Shown: positions 24,001 to 32,235, counted from the first letter of the stretch. The stretch: DNA of 64,000 bases from Mactromeris polynyma (GCA_032209605.1 JASFXZ010000001.1:25052619-25116618); one strand, 5' to 3'. A program made the numbers and translations. The notes: generated by a model not told the origin, from the sequence alone.

Positions 24001-27000
24001 GAAAGAAAAGGAAAGGATATCAAGAAATAAGTCAGGGAATAAGTACACAGAGGAAACTACATCCACACGCCAACAGAGAACTAGTAACAACAGCATTAGA
24101 TGGTAGGTGCTTTAATATTTGAATATAACCAGCTCATGAGGCTTGAACTGAAGGCATTGGAGCTGTTTCAATGTTTGTATGTCTTCATGGATTCATCTGT
24201 TAATAAAACTCCAATAAACACTGACAGTTCAGTAAATATCCATAAGATATACATTTATATAGAGCATTAGGCCACTCCTTTTTTATTTTTTGGTTTACAA
24301 GAATTTTTGGGGAAAATGTCCACTGGGTGGTCGAAAAAAAAAAAAAGGAAAAAAGTCACAAAACATACTCTAAAAGGGTGAAAATCAGAGAAATGACTTA
24401 CAACATTGAAAATTTATATCTTTTACTTGACATTTTTAATTCTTAAACTGCTTTAACATGTATTAATAAACACAAAGTTTCATAGTTCTAATTAAACACA
24501 CTGTTTAAATCTTACATACTGTGCATATAAAACATACTTTGAGAACATCAATGAAATTGGCTAGAAAACATGTATATATACTACACTTTTCTTCAAAGAT
24601 ACATTAAATATCGCTCAGCCACACATTTGTATTGCTTTAAGGCTATGCTAAAGCAAAAGTGAAAGCAGAACATTTGAAAATGACCAATATTTAAAAAAAA
24701 AATGAAAAAAAAAGTGATATTTTTTTCTACTTTTCGGAAAATTAGACCCACCGGTTTTGTAAACCAATTTATATAAAAGTAGTGGCCTTAGGTGTCTGTT
24801 CATATATTATGGAATTTATTAATCAAATTTTCTAAAAACAATAAAACCAGTCTGTGGCATTATTTTTATTATTCTATCAAAATGAGTTAAATAAGTTTAA
24901 TAATCTATGAACAGGAATGTAATATTTCTTCAATATCAAAAATAACAAATCAACATATTGTTGGTAACAATAGTCTTTAAGTCATGATAAAAGAGGCCAA
25001 CACAGTAAGGCAAATGTTTTATGTCACATCTTATGTTATTATAAAAGGAATACATTTTGCTGAAGTTAAGACTGAAACTTTGGCTTAGACTTTAAATTTG
25101 CAAAAATTAGACCAACAATTCGTTCTTATTATATCTAATCTAATTAAATTTTGTTTGAATAATTGTTGTTACCCACTCTACACTTTTGCCAAGTTTCATC
25201 TAAATTTACCATGTTACAACAACGTAGGAGCAAGAAAACCATTTAAGATTTTAAATTCTGTATCCGAGCTTCAGTCTTCTAAGTTGTTTGTGAATAAAGC
25301 CCCAGTCACACTGCACGTAAGACAGGTCTACGACTGGAAAAACGGGCCGAGTCCTGCATAGTCGTTGAGAGTTGTACGTCAACGGGCCGAGTCCTGCATC
25401 GTCGTTGAGAGTTGTACGTCAACGGGCCGAGTCCTGCATAGTCGTTGAGAGTTGTACGTCAACGGGCCGAGTCCTGCATCGTCGTTGAGAGTTGTCCGTG
25501 GCCGAGTCCTGCATCGTCGTTGAGAGTTGTCCGTGGCCGAGTCCTGCATCGTCGTTGAGAGTTGTACGTCAACGGGCCGAGTCCTGCATCGTCGTTGAGA
25601 GTTGTCCGTGGCCGAGTCCTGCATCGTCGTTGAGAGTTGTACGTCAACGGGCCGAGTCCTGCATCGTCGTTGAGAGTTGTACGTCAACGGGCCGAGTCCT
25701 GCATCGTCGTTGAGAGTTGTACGTCAACGGGCCAAGTCCTGCATCGTCGTTAAGAGTTGTACGTCATCGCAGGACTAAAAAGCTGTTGTAGCTGGTTTTT
25801 AACATGTCAAAAACCTTAAGACTCGACTCCAGTCCTACATAGTCTTGGTTCATTTACGTCCGACGTACGTCTGACGTACGACAACTTATGTCAAGTCTTA
25901 AGTTGTCTTAACTAGTCTGGAGAGTCTGGAGAGTTTAATTGTCGTAACCGTCGTAGGACTAGTCCCACGTCAACCTACGTTATCGTGCATAAACGTAGGA
26001 CATGAGTACAACAAATGCAGGGCTAGACCGACCACTATATAAAGCGGGCGTTCTCTGTGGACAGGTCATTTTATGTCGGGTGTCAACGAACAACTGACGC
26101 ACGATAAACTAGTCATCACACGTCTGACACACGTTTACGCACGACAGTTGCTTCACAGATTGTCATACGATGGTCTTTATCCAGGTCCTGTGTTGTCGCA
26201 GGACCAACGCAAGACTCTCCCAACACTACTTTTGTTGTGGCAAGTCCTACGACTACTTGAAAAACTGTCTAAAATTGAGGAGTCCTAGTCGTACGTCTCA
26301 GTGTGACTGGGGCTTAAGACCTGGTCTGTTTGAAAAAGGTTTCCAAATGTGAAAAACTCATACGTCTTAGCTCTCTTTGGTGAAGAGACATAGGTTATAA
26401 ATAATATTGCCAATAATTTTAGTTGCCTTATGATTTGTCCTCATGATATCCTATGTAACCATCTATTACAGCATTGTATTGGATTCTTACAACTTCTGTG
26501 AGTGAAATGTCTGCTAAGAAGATACAGGTATATTGTTTAACTGTTTAGTTATTGTTGCTGATTCTATATTAGTATATCAGAACCAGCCAAGCTTCAGGCA
26601 TTCATGTAATTAATTACAAATTGGGTTTGGGGAAAATGGTGAAAATTCCTGGCTTATTGTGTATCTGTGTTTGTTTCTTTTAAACCAGCAATCTTTTAGG
26701 TTAGTTTGTACACTTGTAACCATGGAACAAATCGAGAAGCAGTAGTCAAAATTTAATTGTTTGGTGAAAATGAAGGTTGAGTCGCCCTCTTGTTTCATTT
26801 TCTAAAATATTTTATTTATTAATGTTTCATGTTTCTTACATTTTACTCACAGGAAACACAAGGATTTATTATTCAGACATTGTTAACAGTTCAGCAAGCT
26901 TCAGATATTCCTATACCATACTCAAGTTCTGGTTGTCGAAAGGGGCTGTATAAGGTTCTCCAGTCCCTTACCTTGGCCTCGCATCCATCCGCTCCGGCTC

Positions 27001-30000
27001 CTACCCATTGTGCAGTTGGCATATTCTCTGTTGGAACTTTAGAGCACGATACAGAAGTAAGTTGTAAATTTTGTGTAGGAGAACTTCTAATGCAATATCT
27101 GGACATATCTATTACTTTTAATGCAAAAAGTCAAAATAATATTGGGGCTAAAACGAATGACTGAAATTATTTTCGGTTCTGTCTTACAAATATTCTGTTT
27201 ACTTTGTCAGATGACATTTTTATACCTGAATCAATATTAGAGTCGAAGAGTACATTAGATAGTGGAGTCAGAGAGTACATTAGATAGTGGAGTCAGAGAG
27301 TACATTAGATAGTGGAGTCAGAGAGTGCATTAGATAGTTGAGTCAGAGAGTACATTAGATAGTGGAGTCAGAGAGTACATTAGATAGTGGAGTCAGAGAG
27401 TGCATTAGATAGTGGAGTCAGAGAGTGCATTAGATAGTGGAGTCAGAGAGTGCATTAGATAGTGGAGTCAGAGAGTGCATTAGATAGTGGAGTCAGAGAG
27501 TGCATTAGATAGTGGAGTCAGAGAGTGCATTAGATAGTGGAGTCAGAGAGTGCATTAGATAGTGGAGTCAGAGAGTGCATTAGATAGTGGAGTCAGAGAG
27601 TGCATTAGATAGTGGAGTCAGAGAGTGCATTAGATAGTGGAGTCAGAGAGTGCATTAGATAGTGGAGTCAGAGAGTGCATTAGATAGTGGAGTCAGAGAG
27701 TGCATTAGATAGTGGAGTCAGAGAGTGCATTAGATAGTGGAGTCAGAGAGTGCATTAGATAGTGGAGTCAGAGAGTGCATTAGATAGTGGAGTCAGAGAG
27801 TGCATTAGATAGTGGAGTCAGAGAGTGCATTAGATAGTGAAGTCAGAGAGTGCATTAGATAGTGGAGTCAGAGAGTACATTAGATAGTGGAGTCAGAGAG
27901 TACATTAGATAGTGATGATTATCTCATAGTTACACAGCTATTGGAACTGTTTGCTATGATAGGCAATGAAGTTCTATATCTAGTCATTGTTCATTTTTTT
28001 TATATTGTAACACATTGTTGTAATTTTACTTACCTAGTAAAATGTTCATGTCTGGTCAATACAAGTCATTAGACTATCAGTTATTTGATGTATTGCATAT
28101 ACATGTAATTATATAACTGAACAAATAACCTAAACTGAAAGATTATTTGTGAAACTGAACCGTGAGACACATGTAGCATTGCAGCCCTAAATGATATGCA
28201 ATTAAACAAACAAAGTCTTATCTTTTAATGACATACAAATATGTTAATATTGGGTTGTATCTCCTGTTTTACAATATATTTATAAAAGTTATGGATATTT
28301 TTTTTAGAAAATAACTAATGAGTTAAAGTAATAAAATTCCACATTATTCACCATTTACTTTTTCATATAAAGTCATGCGCTAAATTAATTATGTTGCATT
28401 GGAAATTTTGCTGTGTATGTAGTTAATGTATTTGAACTGATAGTTTCTTCTTCCAATCTTTGTCTGCATCTTTTCTTCCCATACAAAATATATAGGTTGT
28501 TATTTGAATTTTCTTCTATGTACATACTGTGTACCTCAGGTGGCTGGTGAGTAGCCATGACATTTAAAACCTGCATTGAAAAAAATAATTTTTCACATTA
28601 AATGTTGTGGGAAAATTTTGAAAAATATTTGGGTATTATTAGAAATAATACAAATTAATCACAGAGGTTGAAATTGCATAATAGATTGTATTTCATGATA
28701 CAGTGTTTTGTGTAAAAATCAGCCTAGCATTGATATTATATATCTGCTATGTTAGCATAATTCTGGCATAGTTGAACATGATTTGATTATTTCATACTAA
28801 GGGTACTTGTGGCCGCAATGTGGTTATTTCGATCAGTGGTGCAAATAGGCCCAAAGTTTTATGTACACAGACAAGATTTTGTTTATAAATGTATACTTGA
28901 TGAGAGCAAAGTTATGGAAATCTGCACTTGTTTTTTGACAAAGGTGGAAAATGGGGGCATCTATGACCTATGGACATAATTCTAGTTTGTACTGAAATTG
29001 TTATTGTTTGTCTTCAATTCTAGGTGTCATCTGTATGTATGGAAGCCATGAAAATTTGTGAAGTATTGATACACCCTAGAGCACCATGTCTAAATGGACC
29101 AATAATCTGTCAAAATGTAGTTAATATCGGAAAGATTGCAGAAACATCAGATCTACTATCACTGACAAATACAGTGAAAAGTTTAGAGGCATCTAATGGA
29201 CTTGATGAAATGGAAATGTCAGTTGATTCAAGTAGCACTTCAGTCAGCAGATCTGCAGTTATTGAAAACAGAACACAATTGCAGAAAAATAGTGATACTC
29301 TGAAAAGAAAAAGACCAGAAGACTTTGATACAAGTGCTGATGGTGGTGGTGATAAAAAGCACTCGAAATCAGTGGATAATGTGGAAGATATCAATACTGT
29401 TAAACATGTGTCTGATGATGATTTTGAAGTTGAGGAAATTAGCAATAATGAAAGTGAATCTGTGTTAGATCAGACCTCAGCTGACAAGATTGAAGGCGAT
29501 GATGATGCTGAAGGAAATACTGATGATGAAATTAATGTGGATAATGAATCCAGTGTAGATGCACAGTTATCTGATAATAATAACTACAAAAATGGTGTTG
29601 AGGAAGAGGTGAAGATGGCTCATGAGTCAAAGGCACTTGATCAAGCTGATGCAGAGATAGTATCTAGTGATGATGAAGAAAGTCCATTAAAACCAGTCCT
29701 TGATCTGGATGACAATTTAGATCAAAATACTGGAAAAGAGGTATAGTCAACTGTCCATTTTTTTTACCGTCCAATTTTTGTGATAGTTCTAATTTTATAG
29801 AAATATACAAATACAGGAAAGGAATATTATATGTGAGGAGAGTTTATAAATGTGGACATTACCTTGTTTTCATAATACTGTTTTAAATTAGGTTCAACTA
29901 TCACGAAAATCGGATGGTCAGCGCTGTTTTGTTTGAAATGCTACATATATTATGTTATTCTCAACTAATTTTAAATTGACAGTAGCTGTAATAATTGATT

Positions 30001-30421
30001 CAGATGGCCAAAAGTACTCGAGTATCAAGAAACATACATAATAATTAAAAATTACTCCTGTAGAAGAAAATAGAAGTTACCAGTCTAAAAATAAAACTGA
30101 CAGATGAATGAAATTTATCTAGACACATATTGGCACTTAATGTCTAAAAAAGGTGCGAGTACTGTTTAGCAACCCAGTGAAGAGCAAGTAATGTAAGTTG
30201 TAAACTTGTTTTACAATTGATGTGAAGTAGATAAGTTTAAACAAACCAAAAAAACTTAATACAGCCATCAATTGAACGGATAAAGAGGGAGTAAACTGAT
30301 AATCATTGCCAGATTTCCCTAATTTCCATCTTGGTGTTCCTTCTATTCATTTCAGAATACAGCCGTAGAAGTGGAAAACATGTTGTCTACATTCATAGAT
30401 GCAGGACCTGATTCTGATTGA
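5916..30421 (+). CDS. PELP1: PELP1/RIX1-family protein, 3' part of gene (13 exons)
   Basis: Exons: 5916-6065, 6659-6784, 9939-10089, 11168-11294, 11918-12005, 19427-19521, 20670-20774, 22384-22522, 23946-24102, 26472-26527, 26853-27056, 29024-29740, 30356-30421. All have GT and AG borders and the phases join exactly to 726 codons plus stop. The order matches PELP1: helical RIX1-type repeats, a basic linker ('KKGKKRK' in exon 9), more helices, then an Asp/Glu-rich tail and a short end with 'EVENMLSTFIDA', a recognisable PELP1 ending. Two LxxLL motifs are visible (LPQLL in exon 1, LQALL in exon 4). In vertebrates PELP1 acts with TEX10, WDR18 and SENP3 in nucleolar 60S maturation and also as a nuclear-receptor coregulator. 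The role here is inferred from family. The N-terminus is missing from view. The introns carry most of the left-half arrays. It converges with UXS1. Confidence 0.88.
6389..6567. mobile_element. TA-flanked MITE, family A
   Basis: 179 bp flanked by TA on both sides, with ends 'cagtaaaacctcacttaaag' and 'attgaggtcctactg', which are imperfect inverted repeats. The TA duplication and CAG..CTG ends fit the Tc1/mariner-pogo superfamily. Related copies are at 10210-10541 and about 42021-42180. It lies in PELP1 intron 1. Confidence 0.75.
6659..6784 (+). CDS. PELP1: PELP1 exon 2
   Basis: Acceptor 'cattctag', donor 'gtaagt'; 42 codons, phase 0 to 0. Encodes 'CESALCCINHCIRTYPGPIG', a helix-turn-helix repeat typical of the RIX1 region. 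Confidence 0.85.
7140..8290. repeat. Minisatellite 2, 39 bp unit
   Basis: About 29 copies with core 'ggactggactggttctgaat' followed by 'catgactattagactgtca'. The left third is more divergent ('tggtcttgaatcacgac'), the right third nearly uniform, suggesting growth from the right. The unit is a multiple of 3 and lacks stops on the minus strand, giving an artefactual 13-residue repeat. Lies in PELP1 intron 2. Confidence 0.96.
8368..8895. mobile_element. Possible hAT-like MITE fused to minisatellite 3
   Basis: Left end 'cagggctctagaaat' is the kind of terminus seen on the element at 49838 ('cagggctct'). The right side carries 'ctagtttagagccct', the matching inverted end minus its last base. There the sequence runs straight into the 15-bp array, whose unit includes 'gagccc', so the array may have grown from the element's terminal repeat. 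No target duplication can be shown. Confidence 0.45.
8683..8850 (+). mobile_element. tRNA-derived SINE-like element
   Basis: Contains an A-box-like 'tagccaattggtaatgatc' and a B-box-like 'ggtttctaatccca', spaced as in a tRNA-derived Pol III promoter, followed by non-tRNA sequence. The B box deviates from the consensus GGTTCGANTCC, so this is an old copy. It lies inside the putative hAT-like element. Confidence 0.55.
8887..9381. repeat. Minisatellite 3, 15 bp unit
   Basis: About 33 copies of 'cacaatgagccccat', with only five or so 'cctat' variants and one 'aaaatg' variant. Near-identity implies very recent expansion or frequent homogenisation. The unit has no stop in several frames on both strands, so long MSPIT-like or IVMGL-like reading frames appear; these are artefacts. 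Confidence 0.98.
9737..9895. repeat. Minisatellite 4, 31 bp unit
   Basis: Five copies of 'aaacactggtccactgttat' plus 'acatgacgatt'. The array ends 43 bases before the PELP1 exon 3 acceptor. Confidence 0.95.
9939..10089 (+). CDS. PELP1: PELP1 exon 3
   Basis: Acceptor 'catatttcag', donor 'gtaaat'; 151 bases, phase 0 to 1. Encodes 'YECFALITRCGPGGSGG' and 'EAWTQQCDQTLSSLENTL', a helix pair with a Gly-rich loop. Confidence 0.85.
10210..10541. mobile_element. TA-flanked MITE, family A, with internal minisatellite
   Basis: Ends 'cagtaaaacctcaataataa' and 'aaaatcactg', flanked by TA (10208-10209 and 10542-10543). It shares 'ggttgaataaagagcaaaa' and 'gtggtctttaagtga' with the family A copy near 42100. 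The core holds a 20-bp tandem repeat. Confidence 0.8.
10230..10415. repeat. Minisatellite 5, 20 bp unit inside a MITE
   Basis: About 8 copies of 'gagccttgaaagctgctctt'. The first copies ('gagacccttgaaagattgtc', 'gacccattgaaagctggtct') are intermediate between MITE sequence and the uniform unit. This shows the repeat arising from the transposon's own internal sequence. Confidence 0.95.
11168..11294 (+). CDS. PELP1: PELP1 exon 4
   Basis: Acceptor 'cgttttcag', donor 'gtttgt'; 127 bases, phase 1 to 2. Ser-rich loop then 'RWQTLSGCLQALLR', which contains the second LxxLL motif (LQALL). Confidence 0.82.
11705..11870. mobile_element. Eroded MITE-like inverted repeat
   Basis: 'tggatccagcaattta' at the left and 'cctctggatctgca' at the right form an imperfect inverted pair around a 14-base G run and 'ccagcccccacc'. 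It resembles a small hAT-type MITE, but the ends are decayed and no target duplication is evident. Confidence 0.35.
11918..12005 (+). CDS. PELP1: PELP1 exon 5
   Basis: Acceptor 'gtatttacag', donor 'gtaagt'; 88 bases, phase 2 to 0. Encodes 'VPVDTVIQLVCRCLSVNSNM', the segment corresponding to the conserved 'PV..VL.LVCRAL'-like stretch of the family. Confidence 0.86.
12168..12972. mobile_element. 805-bp MITE with AGTATCA ends
   Basis: Terminal inverted repeats 'agtatcatttgaattcgcg' and 'cgtgaatttaagtgatact' match at about 16 of 19 positions. The interior has several 'cgcgaattta' style blocks close to each end and no transposase. The superfamily is not assigned and no clear target duplication is seen. 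Lies in PELP1 intron 5. Confidence 0.65.
13480..13632. mobile_element. TA-flanked MITE, family B
   Basis: Begins 'cagtaactgttggacttcat' and ends 'gaatgcgttgcgactg', flanked by TA. It matches the copy at 49536-49711 ('ttatttgacaacc', 'tgtatcttcttg', 'cccgatgaatt', 'cgactg'). The large 36-bp array starts three bases beyond its right terminus. Confidence 0.75.
13635..17996. repeat. Minisatellite 6, 36 bp unit
   Basis: About 121 copies with core 'tttcatgattgtctgtgttc' followed by 'ttgaa(a/c)ctc(c/t)(a/g)tattg'. Variation is confined to four or five sites, giving a variant map. The 36-bp period and lack of stops create frames of more than 1,000 codons in the plus (CFMIVCVLEPPY) and minus directions; all are artefacts. 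The plus strand, which is the PELP1 sense strand, contains no AG dinucleotide that I can find for the whole array. Lies in PELP1 intron 5. Confidence 0.98.
18150..19182. repeat. Minisatellite 7, 26 bp unit
   Basis: About 39 copies of 'cactggtgtagcctcaatga' plus 'ccctga'. Variants: gtag/gctg/gccg, gaca/ggca/ggcg, and occasional 10-bp-short units ('tgacactggtg'). Composite blocks recur, for example the 'acccgggcactggtgctgcc' pair near 18494 and 18624. It ends about 245 bases before the exon 6 acceptor. Confidence 0.96.
19427..19521 (+). CDS. PELP1: PELP1 exon 6
   Basis: Acceptor 'tttgttacag', donor 'gtaagt'; 95 bases, phase 0 to 2. Encodes 'YIPDLHIAALCILDHIIV', a conserved helical stretch of the RIX1 region. 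Confidence 0.86.
19902..20140 (+). mobile_element. tRNA-derived SINE
   Basis: The head has an A box 'gtcagctcagtggttagagc' and B box 'ggtttgattacc' at tRNA spacing; the body is non-tRNA ('tgtcctcggtgattcatgtg', 'ctgtttgcccaaggtcaa'). The anticodon arm does not fold as a functional tRNA, so this is a retroposon rather than a tRNA gene. Plus strand, PELP1 intron 6. Confidence 0.75.
20230..20520 (+). repeat. 94-bp triplication carrying a splice acceptor and open frame
   Basis: Three copies at a 94-base period; each holds 'gatgttttgtgttcag' followed by about 81 bases open in the PELP1 phase (copy starts 20246, 20340, 20434). In copy 3 the stretch 20434-20514 could splice in phase 2-2 ahead of 'gtgtta'. 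Copy 2 has a TGA (c-to-t change in 'aaagcaa' to 'aaagtga'). Family comparison favours direct joining of exons 6 and 7, so I do not include it in the main gene model; a cryptic or alternative exon is possible. Confidence 0.85.
20670..20774 (+). CDS. PELP1: PELP1 exon 7
   Basis: Acceptor 'cactattttcag', donor 'gtatgt'; 105 bases, phase 2 to 2. Encodes 'CKKNLLTQSSIIVGVLSQEL' then 'NLGFNKQYG'. Joined directly to exon 6 it continues the helix without a gap. Confidence 0.84.
21115..21662. repeat. Minisatellite 8, 42 bp unit
   Basis: About 13 copies with core 'gtttaacagctatgcatgtc' plus 'agatagctgaggattg'. It includes the palindrome 'atgcat'. Variants 'ggaaac', 'gttgac', 'gtagac' and 'agctaaac' are unevenly spread, and the right end is most diverged. 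PELP1 intron 7. Confidence 0.95.
22017..22437 (+). repeat. 66/74-bp sextuplication of the exon 8 acceptor
   Basis: Six tandem copies of 'tctctggtgtcttgtag' followed by the first 40 or so bases of PELP1 exon 8. Acceptors end at 22037, 22103, 22169, 22243, 22317 and 22383 (periods 66, 66, 74, 74, 66). Copies 4 and 5 also carry the downstream exon bases 'aaagtgttggat', showing that the exon itself was duplicated. Copies 1-3 run in frame with each other but lose frame at the 74-bp step; copy 4 soon meets TGA; copy 5 has 'tttatga' giving an immediate TGA. Only copy 6 leads into the full exon. Confidence 0.95.
22384..22522 (+). CDS. PELP1: PELP1 exon 8
   Basis: 139 bases, phase 2 to 0, donor 'gtagga'. 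Encodes 'YLRSTVYNVMTTWLKVL' then 'IKQILLDCAP', matching the family's 'Y..LR..VY..L..W' segment. The acceptor is the last of six tandem copies. Confidence 0.86.
22675..23235 (+). repeat. Dispersed repeat with 'aaaaactaggtca' modules
   Basis: About four degenerate 130-bp modules ('ggggtcaaaaactaggtca', 'ttaacactccagaggt') ending in 'gtgagcgatatagggccacc' and 'atggccctcttgtt'. The last motif is, to my knowledge, a common end of dispersed repeats in bivalve genomes. No coding capacity. PELP1 intron 8. Confidence 0.7.
23946..24102 (+). CDS. PELP1: PELP1 exon 9
   Basis: Acceptor 'gtgtcttgtag', donor 'gtaggt'; 157 bases, phase 0 to 1. Ser-rich then basic 'KKGKKRKGYQEIS', a likely nuclear or nucleolar localisation signal, then 'ANRELVTTAL'. 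Confidence 0.83.
25298..26314. mobile_element. Harbinger-like non-autonomous element, 1017 bp
   Basis: Perfect 16-bp terminal inverted repeats 'agccccagtcacactg' / 'cagtgtgactggggct', flanked by TAA on both sides (25295-25297, 26315-26317). A 3-bp TWA target duplication is characteristic of PIF/Harbinger elements. The interior has a 40-bp minisatellite near the left end and many 'gtacgtc'/'gacgtac' palindromes; no transposase is seen. PELP1 intron 9. Confidence 0.85.
25345..25770. repeat. Minisatellite 9, 40/32 bp unit in Harbinger-like element
   Basis: About 11 copies of 'gggccgagtcctgcatcgtc' plus 'gttgagagttgtacgtcaac'. Shorter 32-bp units ('gttgtccgtggccgag') lack part of 'acgtcaacggg' and alternate with long units, forming a higher-order pattern. 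The unit is GC-rich relative to its surroundings, as is the host element. Confidence 0.95.
26472..26527 (+). CDS. PELP1: PELP1 exon 10
   Basis: Acceptor 'ctattacag', donor 'gtatat'; 56 bases, phase 1 to 0. Encodes 'LYWILTTSVSEMSAKKIQ'. Short but phase-perfect between exons 9 and 11. Confidence 0.75.
26853..27056 (+). CDS. PELP1: PELP1 exon 11
   Basis: Acceptor 'ttttactcacag', donor 'gtaagt'; 68 codons, phase 0. Encodes 'CRKGLYKVLQSLTLASHP' and 'APTHCAVGIFSVGTLEHD'. The pattern 'CR..LY..L..L.L......P.P...A..IFS.G...D' fits the PELP1 family. Confidence 0.87.
27240..27915. repeat. Minisatellite 10, 25 bp unit
   Basis: About 27 copies of 'gagtgcattagatagtggag' plus 'tcaga'. The outer copies carry 'gagtaca', while a uniform block of about 19 inner copies carries 'gagtgca'. 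This is the pattern expected if one variant unit spread from the middle. PELP1 intron 11. Confidence 0.97.
27990..28095. repeat. Dispersed repeat, copy 2
   Basis: Partner of 727-830: 'tacttacctagtaaaatgtt', 'tcaatacaagtcattagact', 'atcagtta'. It lies directly downstream of minisatellite 10. Confidence 0.6.
28100..29023. other. PELP1: PELP1 intron 11, 3' part
   Basis: AT-rich intron sequence. I see no exon, RNA gene or repeat I can support until the acceptor 'cttcaattctag' at 29023. Confidence 0.5.
29024..29740 (+). CDS. PELP1: PELP1 exon 12, acidic region
   Basis: Acceptor 'tcaattctag', donor 'gtatag'; 239 codons, phase 0. Begins 'VSSVCMEAMKICEVLIHPRA', a conserved helix followed by 'HPRAPCL', then a Ser/Lys linker with 'KRKRPEDF' (nuclear localisation signal-like) and a long Asp/Glu/Ser tail ('DDDAEGNTDDEINVD', 'SSDDEESP', the last resembling CK2 sites). 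The first codon is GTG, internal to the gene, and not a start. The acidic tail of PELP1 is known to bind histones and acts as a scaffold; here that is inference. Confidence 0.88.
29741..30355. other. PELP1: PELP1 intron 12
   Basis: 615 bases with donor 'gtatag' and acceptor 'tattcatttcag'; AT-rich, no internal element recognised. Confidence 0.6.
30356..30421 (+). CDS. PELP1: PELP1 exon 13 (terminal)
   Basis: 21 codons plus TGA. Encodes 'AVEVENMLSTFIDAGPDSD', matching the 'EVE.ML..FVD..PD' ending of PELP1 proteins. Confidence 0.85.
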   Translation, partial: NTAVEVENMLSTFIDAGPDSD

Positions 30422-31744
30422 GAATTATATCGTCAACAAGTACAACGCAACCTCTCAAGAGCAACACTTTTCAGAAAATACAGATTATGGCTGTTGTTAA
30501 GAGTTTGCTGCTCTAGAGAGATTAAAATGATAGAACATTCTTACTACTGCAAAATTGATATTGTGGTTGGAACCCCTGCCCCAGAGAGGTGGTACTGCTT
30601 GTGCCCCAGAGAGGTGGTACTGCTTGTGCCCCAGAGAGGTTGTACTGCTTGTGCCCCAGAGGTTGTACTGCTTGTGAAATGATGTGTACTTGTGGCACAA
30701 TAGCATTGCATAAAATTTTACAATGTTGATTTTATTGATTATTTTTACCCTAGAATAGCTATGCAGTCATTGATGTCAGCTATCCTTGGCATATGCTCCC
30801 ACACATCGCTTTGATTCCACTACCGTTACATTCACACGCTGCTGTATTACCCAGCTTATTTTGATATTTGACCTTTTTAACCTTTCTGATATAACCAATG
30901 GTTTAGTCGCAGTAAACAAAATCACCGTTCGTTCATGATACTAAATTTCATAGGTCAGCACGATCACGTGACTACTGAGTTTATAAAAGATGGGTATTTT
31001 CCAGTGTAAGAACCAATCAATGTGTACACAATGTATAGCCTTTCGTGTTGAGGGTAATTTGGACTATCTAGCTAATCGGTTTTATTTCATGTCATTTAGC
31101 ATTTACAGAAGGCAGTGTTTCGTTCTCTCATCGAGGATTGTACAGATACGTATTACAAATAGTGTGGCGAATTTGAGTTACAAGACGCCAGGTAACGATA
31201 CGACGCATTTTAAAATATACGCAGACAGCTGTTTAAATGACATTAAATCACTACACATTTACAGGCATCAGTAAAATTTTGGCATGCTGAAAAAAACGAC
31301 AGTCACTTACGTTCGATTGACTTTAGTTTTTCTAGCAATTTTCATAGTCATGTTTTACATGAACTGAGAAATGAACAACTGTTATTATAAAAAAACAACG
31401 CCATTTCTATGACAGTGAAAGCTACCTATTCACTGCACACTCCCATAAGCTTTATTTACACATGTTTACTGTCCTACATTTGGGACATTAGCGAATCGTT
31501 GCAAGCAGCTTGCTGACGCATGTCGACTCACCTGTCCAAATATAGAAAATATCAGTCATGCAGGAGTTATAAAGCAGAAGGGTGATTATGAAGGTATCGG
31601 AATAAGCGCCCGATGCTAAAGGACTATCCTTGGCACTGAAATACTTGTTAGGCTGGTTACTGTGTGTCTTTATATTGAACATTACGTAGAAACGATATGT
31701 TGATCCTCGATCAGATTACTATTTCAATGTTGAACTTGCCAGAT
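30422..31744. other. PELP1 3' untranslated region and flank
   Basis: Probably 3' UTR at first. No canonical AATAAA directly follows; 'attaaa' occurs at about 30522. It contains a small 24-bp array (next entry). The rest holds no gene I can support. Confidence 0.45.
30575..30680. repeat. Minisatellite 11, 24 bp unit
   Basis: Four copies of 'ccccagagaggtggtactgc' plus 'ttgtg', the last shortened. They begin about 155 bases after the PELP1 stop, so they are likely in the 3' UTR. Confidence 0.92.
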
Positions 31745-31918
31745 GTCTGACATAGCTGCACATCATCAAATACAAAGATTTGTGCAAAGCTATGTGACAG
31801 CTGCACATCATCAAATACAATGATTTGTGCAAAGCTAGCTGCACATCATCAAATACAATGATTTGTGCAAAGCTAGCTGCACATCATCAAATACAATGAT
31901 TTGTGCAAAGCTGTGACA
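31742..31918. repeat. Minisatellite 12, about 38-48 bp unit
   Basis: Four copies of 'agctgcacatcatcaaatac' plus 'aatgatttgtgcaaagct'; the first two are separated by an extra 'atgtgac'. Located between the two genes. Confidence 0.93.
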
Positions 31919-32089
31919 AGGTGTATATTATTGATAGCGATGTCCTTCACATTAGAACCAGTATTCAATCTACACAAAATCACTAGATAAATAGTCAGTG
32001 TGTAGGGTCAATGTTAATGAGAAGGAACTGCAAGTCGTATAAACGGCATATAAACAGAGTAATTTAGCGACTGTTCCAGCTTTAGGGTG

Positions 32090-32235
32090 GAGAAAGAACC
32101 ACCAACCTTATGAGGTGGTTAGCTTCCTCGCCTACAAACTGCATCTATGGTGGGATTTGAACTCGCAGCAGTTTGGGGTGGGGCAAGTGATTTGAAGTCT
32201 GCTATCGTAACCATTCCAGCATAGAGGTCCCTCAT
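32090..32235 (-). mobile_element. tRNA-related SINE remnant
   Basis: Read on the minus strand, 'gctgcgagttcaaatcccac' is a B-box-like motif and the flanking sequence resembles a decayed tRNA-derived head. The tail 'ggtggttctttctccacc' follows. Old copy; family not assigned. Confidence 0.4.

Larger units (their letters stand above)
25040..26345. mobile_element. Foldback MITE (family C) split by a Harbinger-like insertion
   Basis: 25060-25297 matches the intact copy at 50391-50633 ('ttgttacccactctacactt', 'tttgtgaat.aagccc'). It is interrupted at 25298, where a second element begins; fragments after 26318 ('aagacctggtctgtttg') may continue it. This gives relative ages: family C is older than the Harbinger-like element. 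Confidence 0.6.

Noticed and set aside
29024..29746. A stand-alone acidic protein starting at 29024
   Set aside because: The first codon is GTG directly after a splice acceptor, and phases link it to PELP1 exons on both sides.
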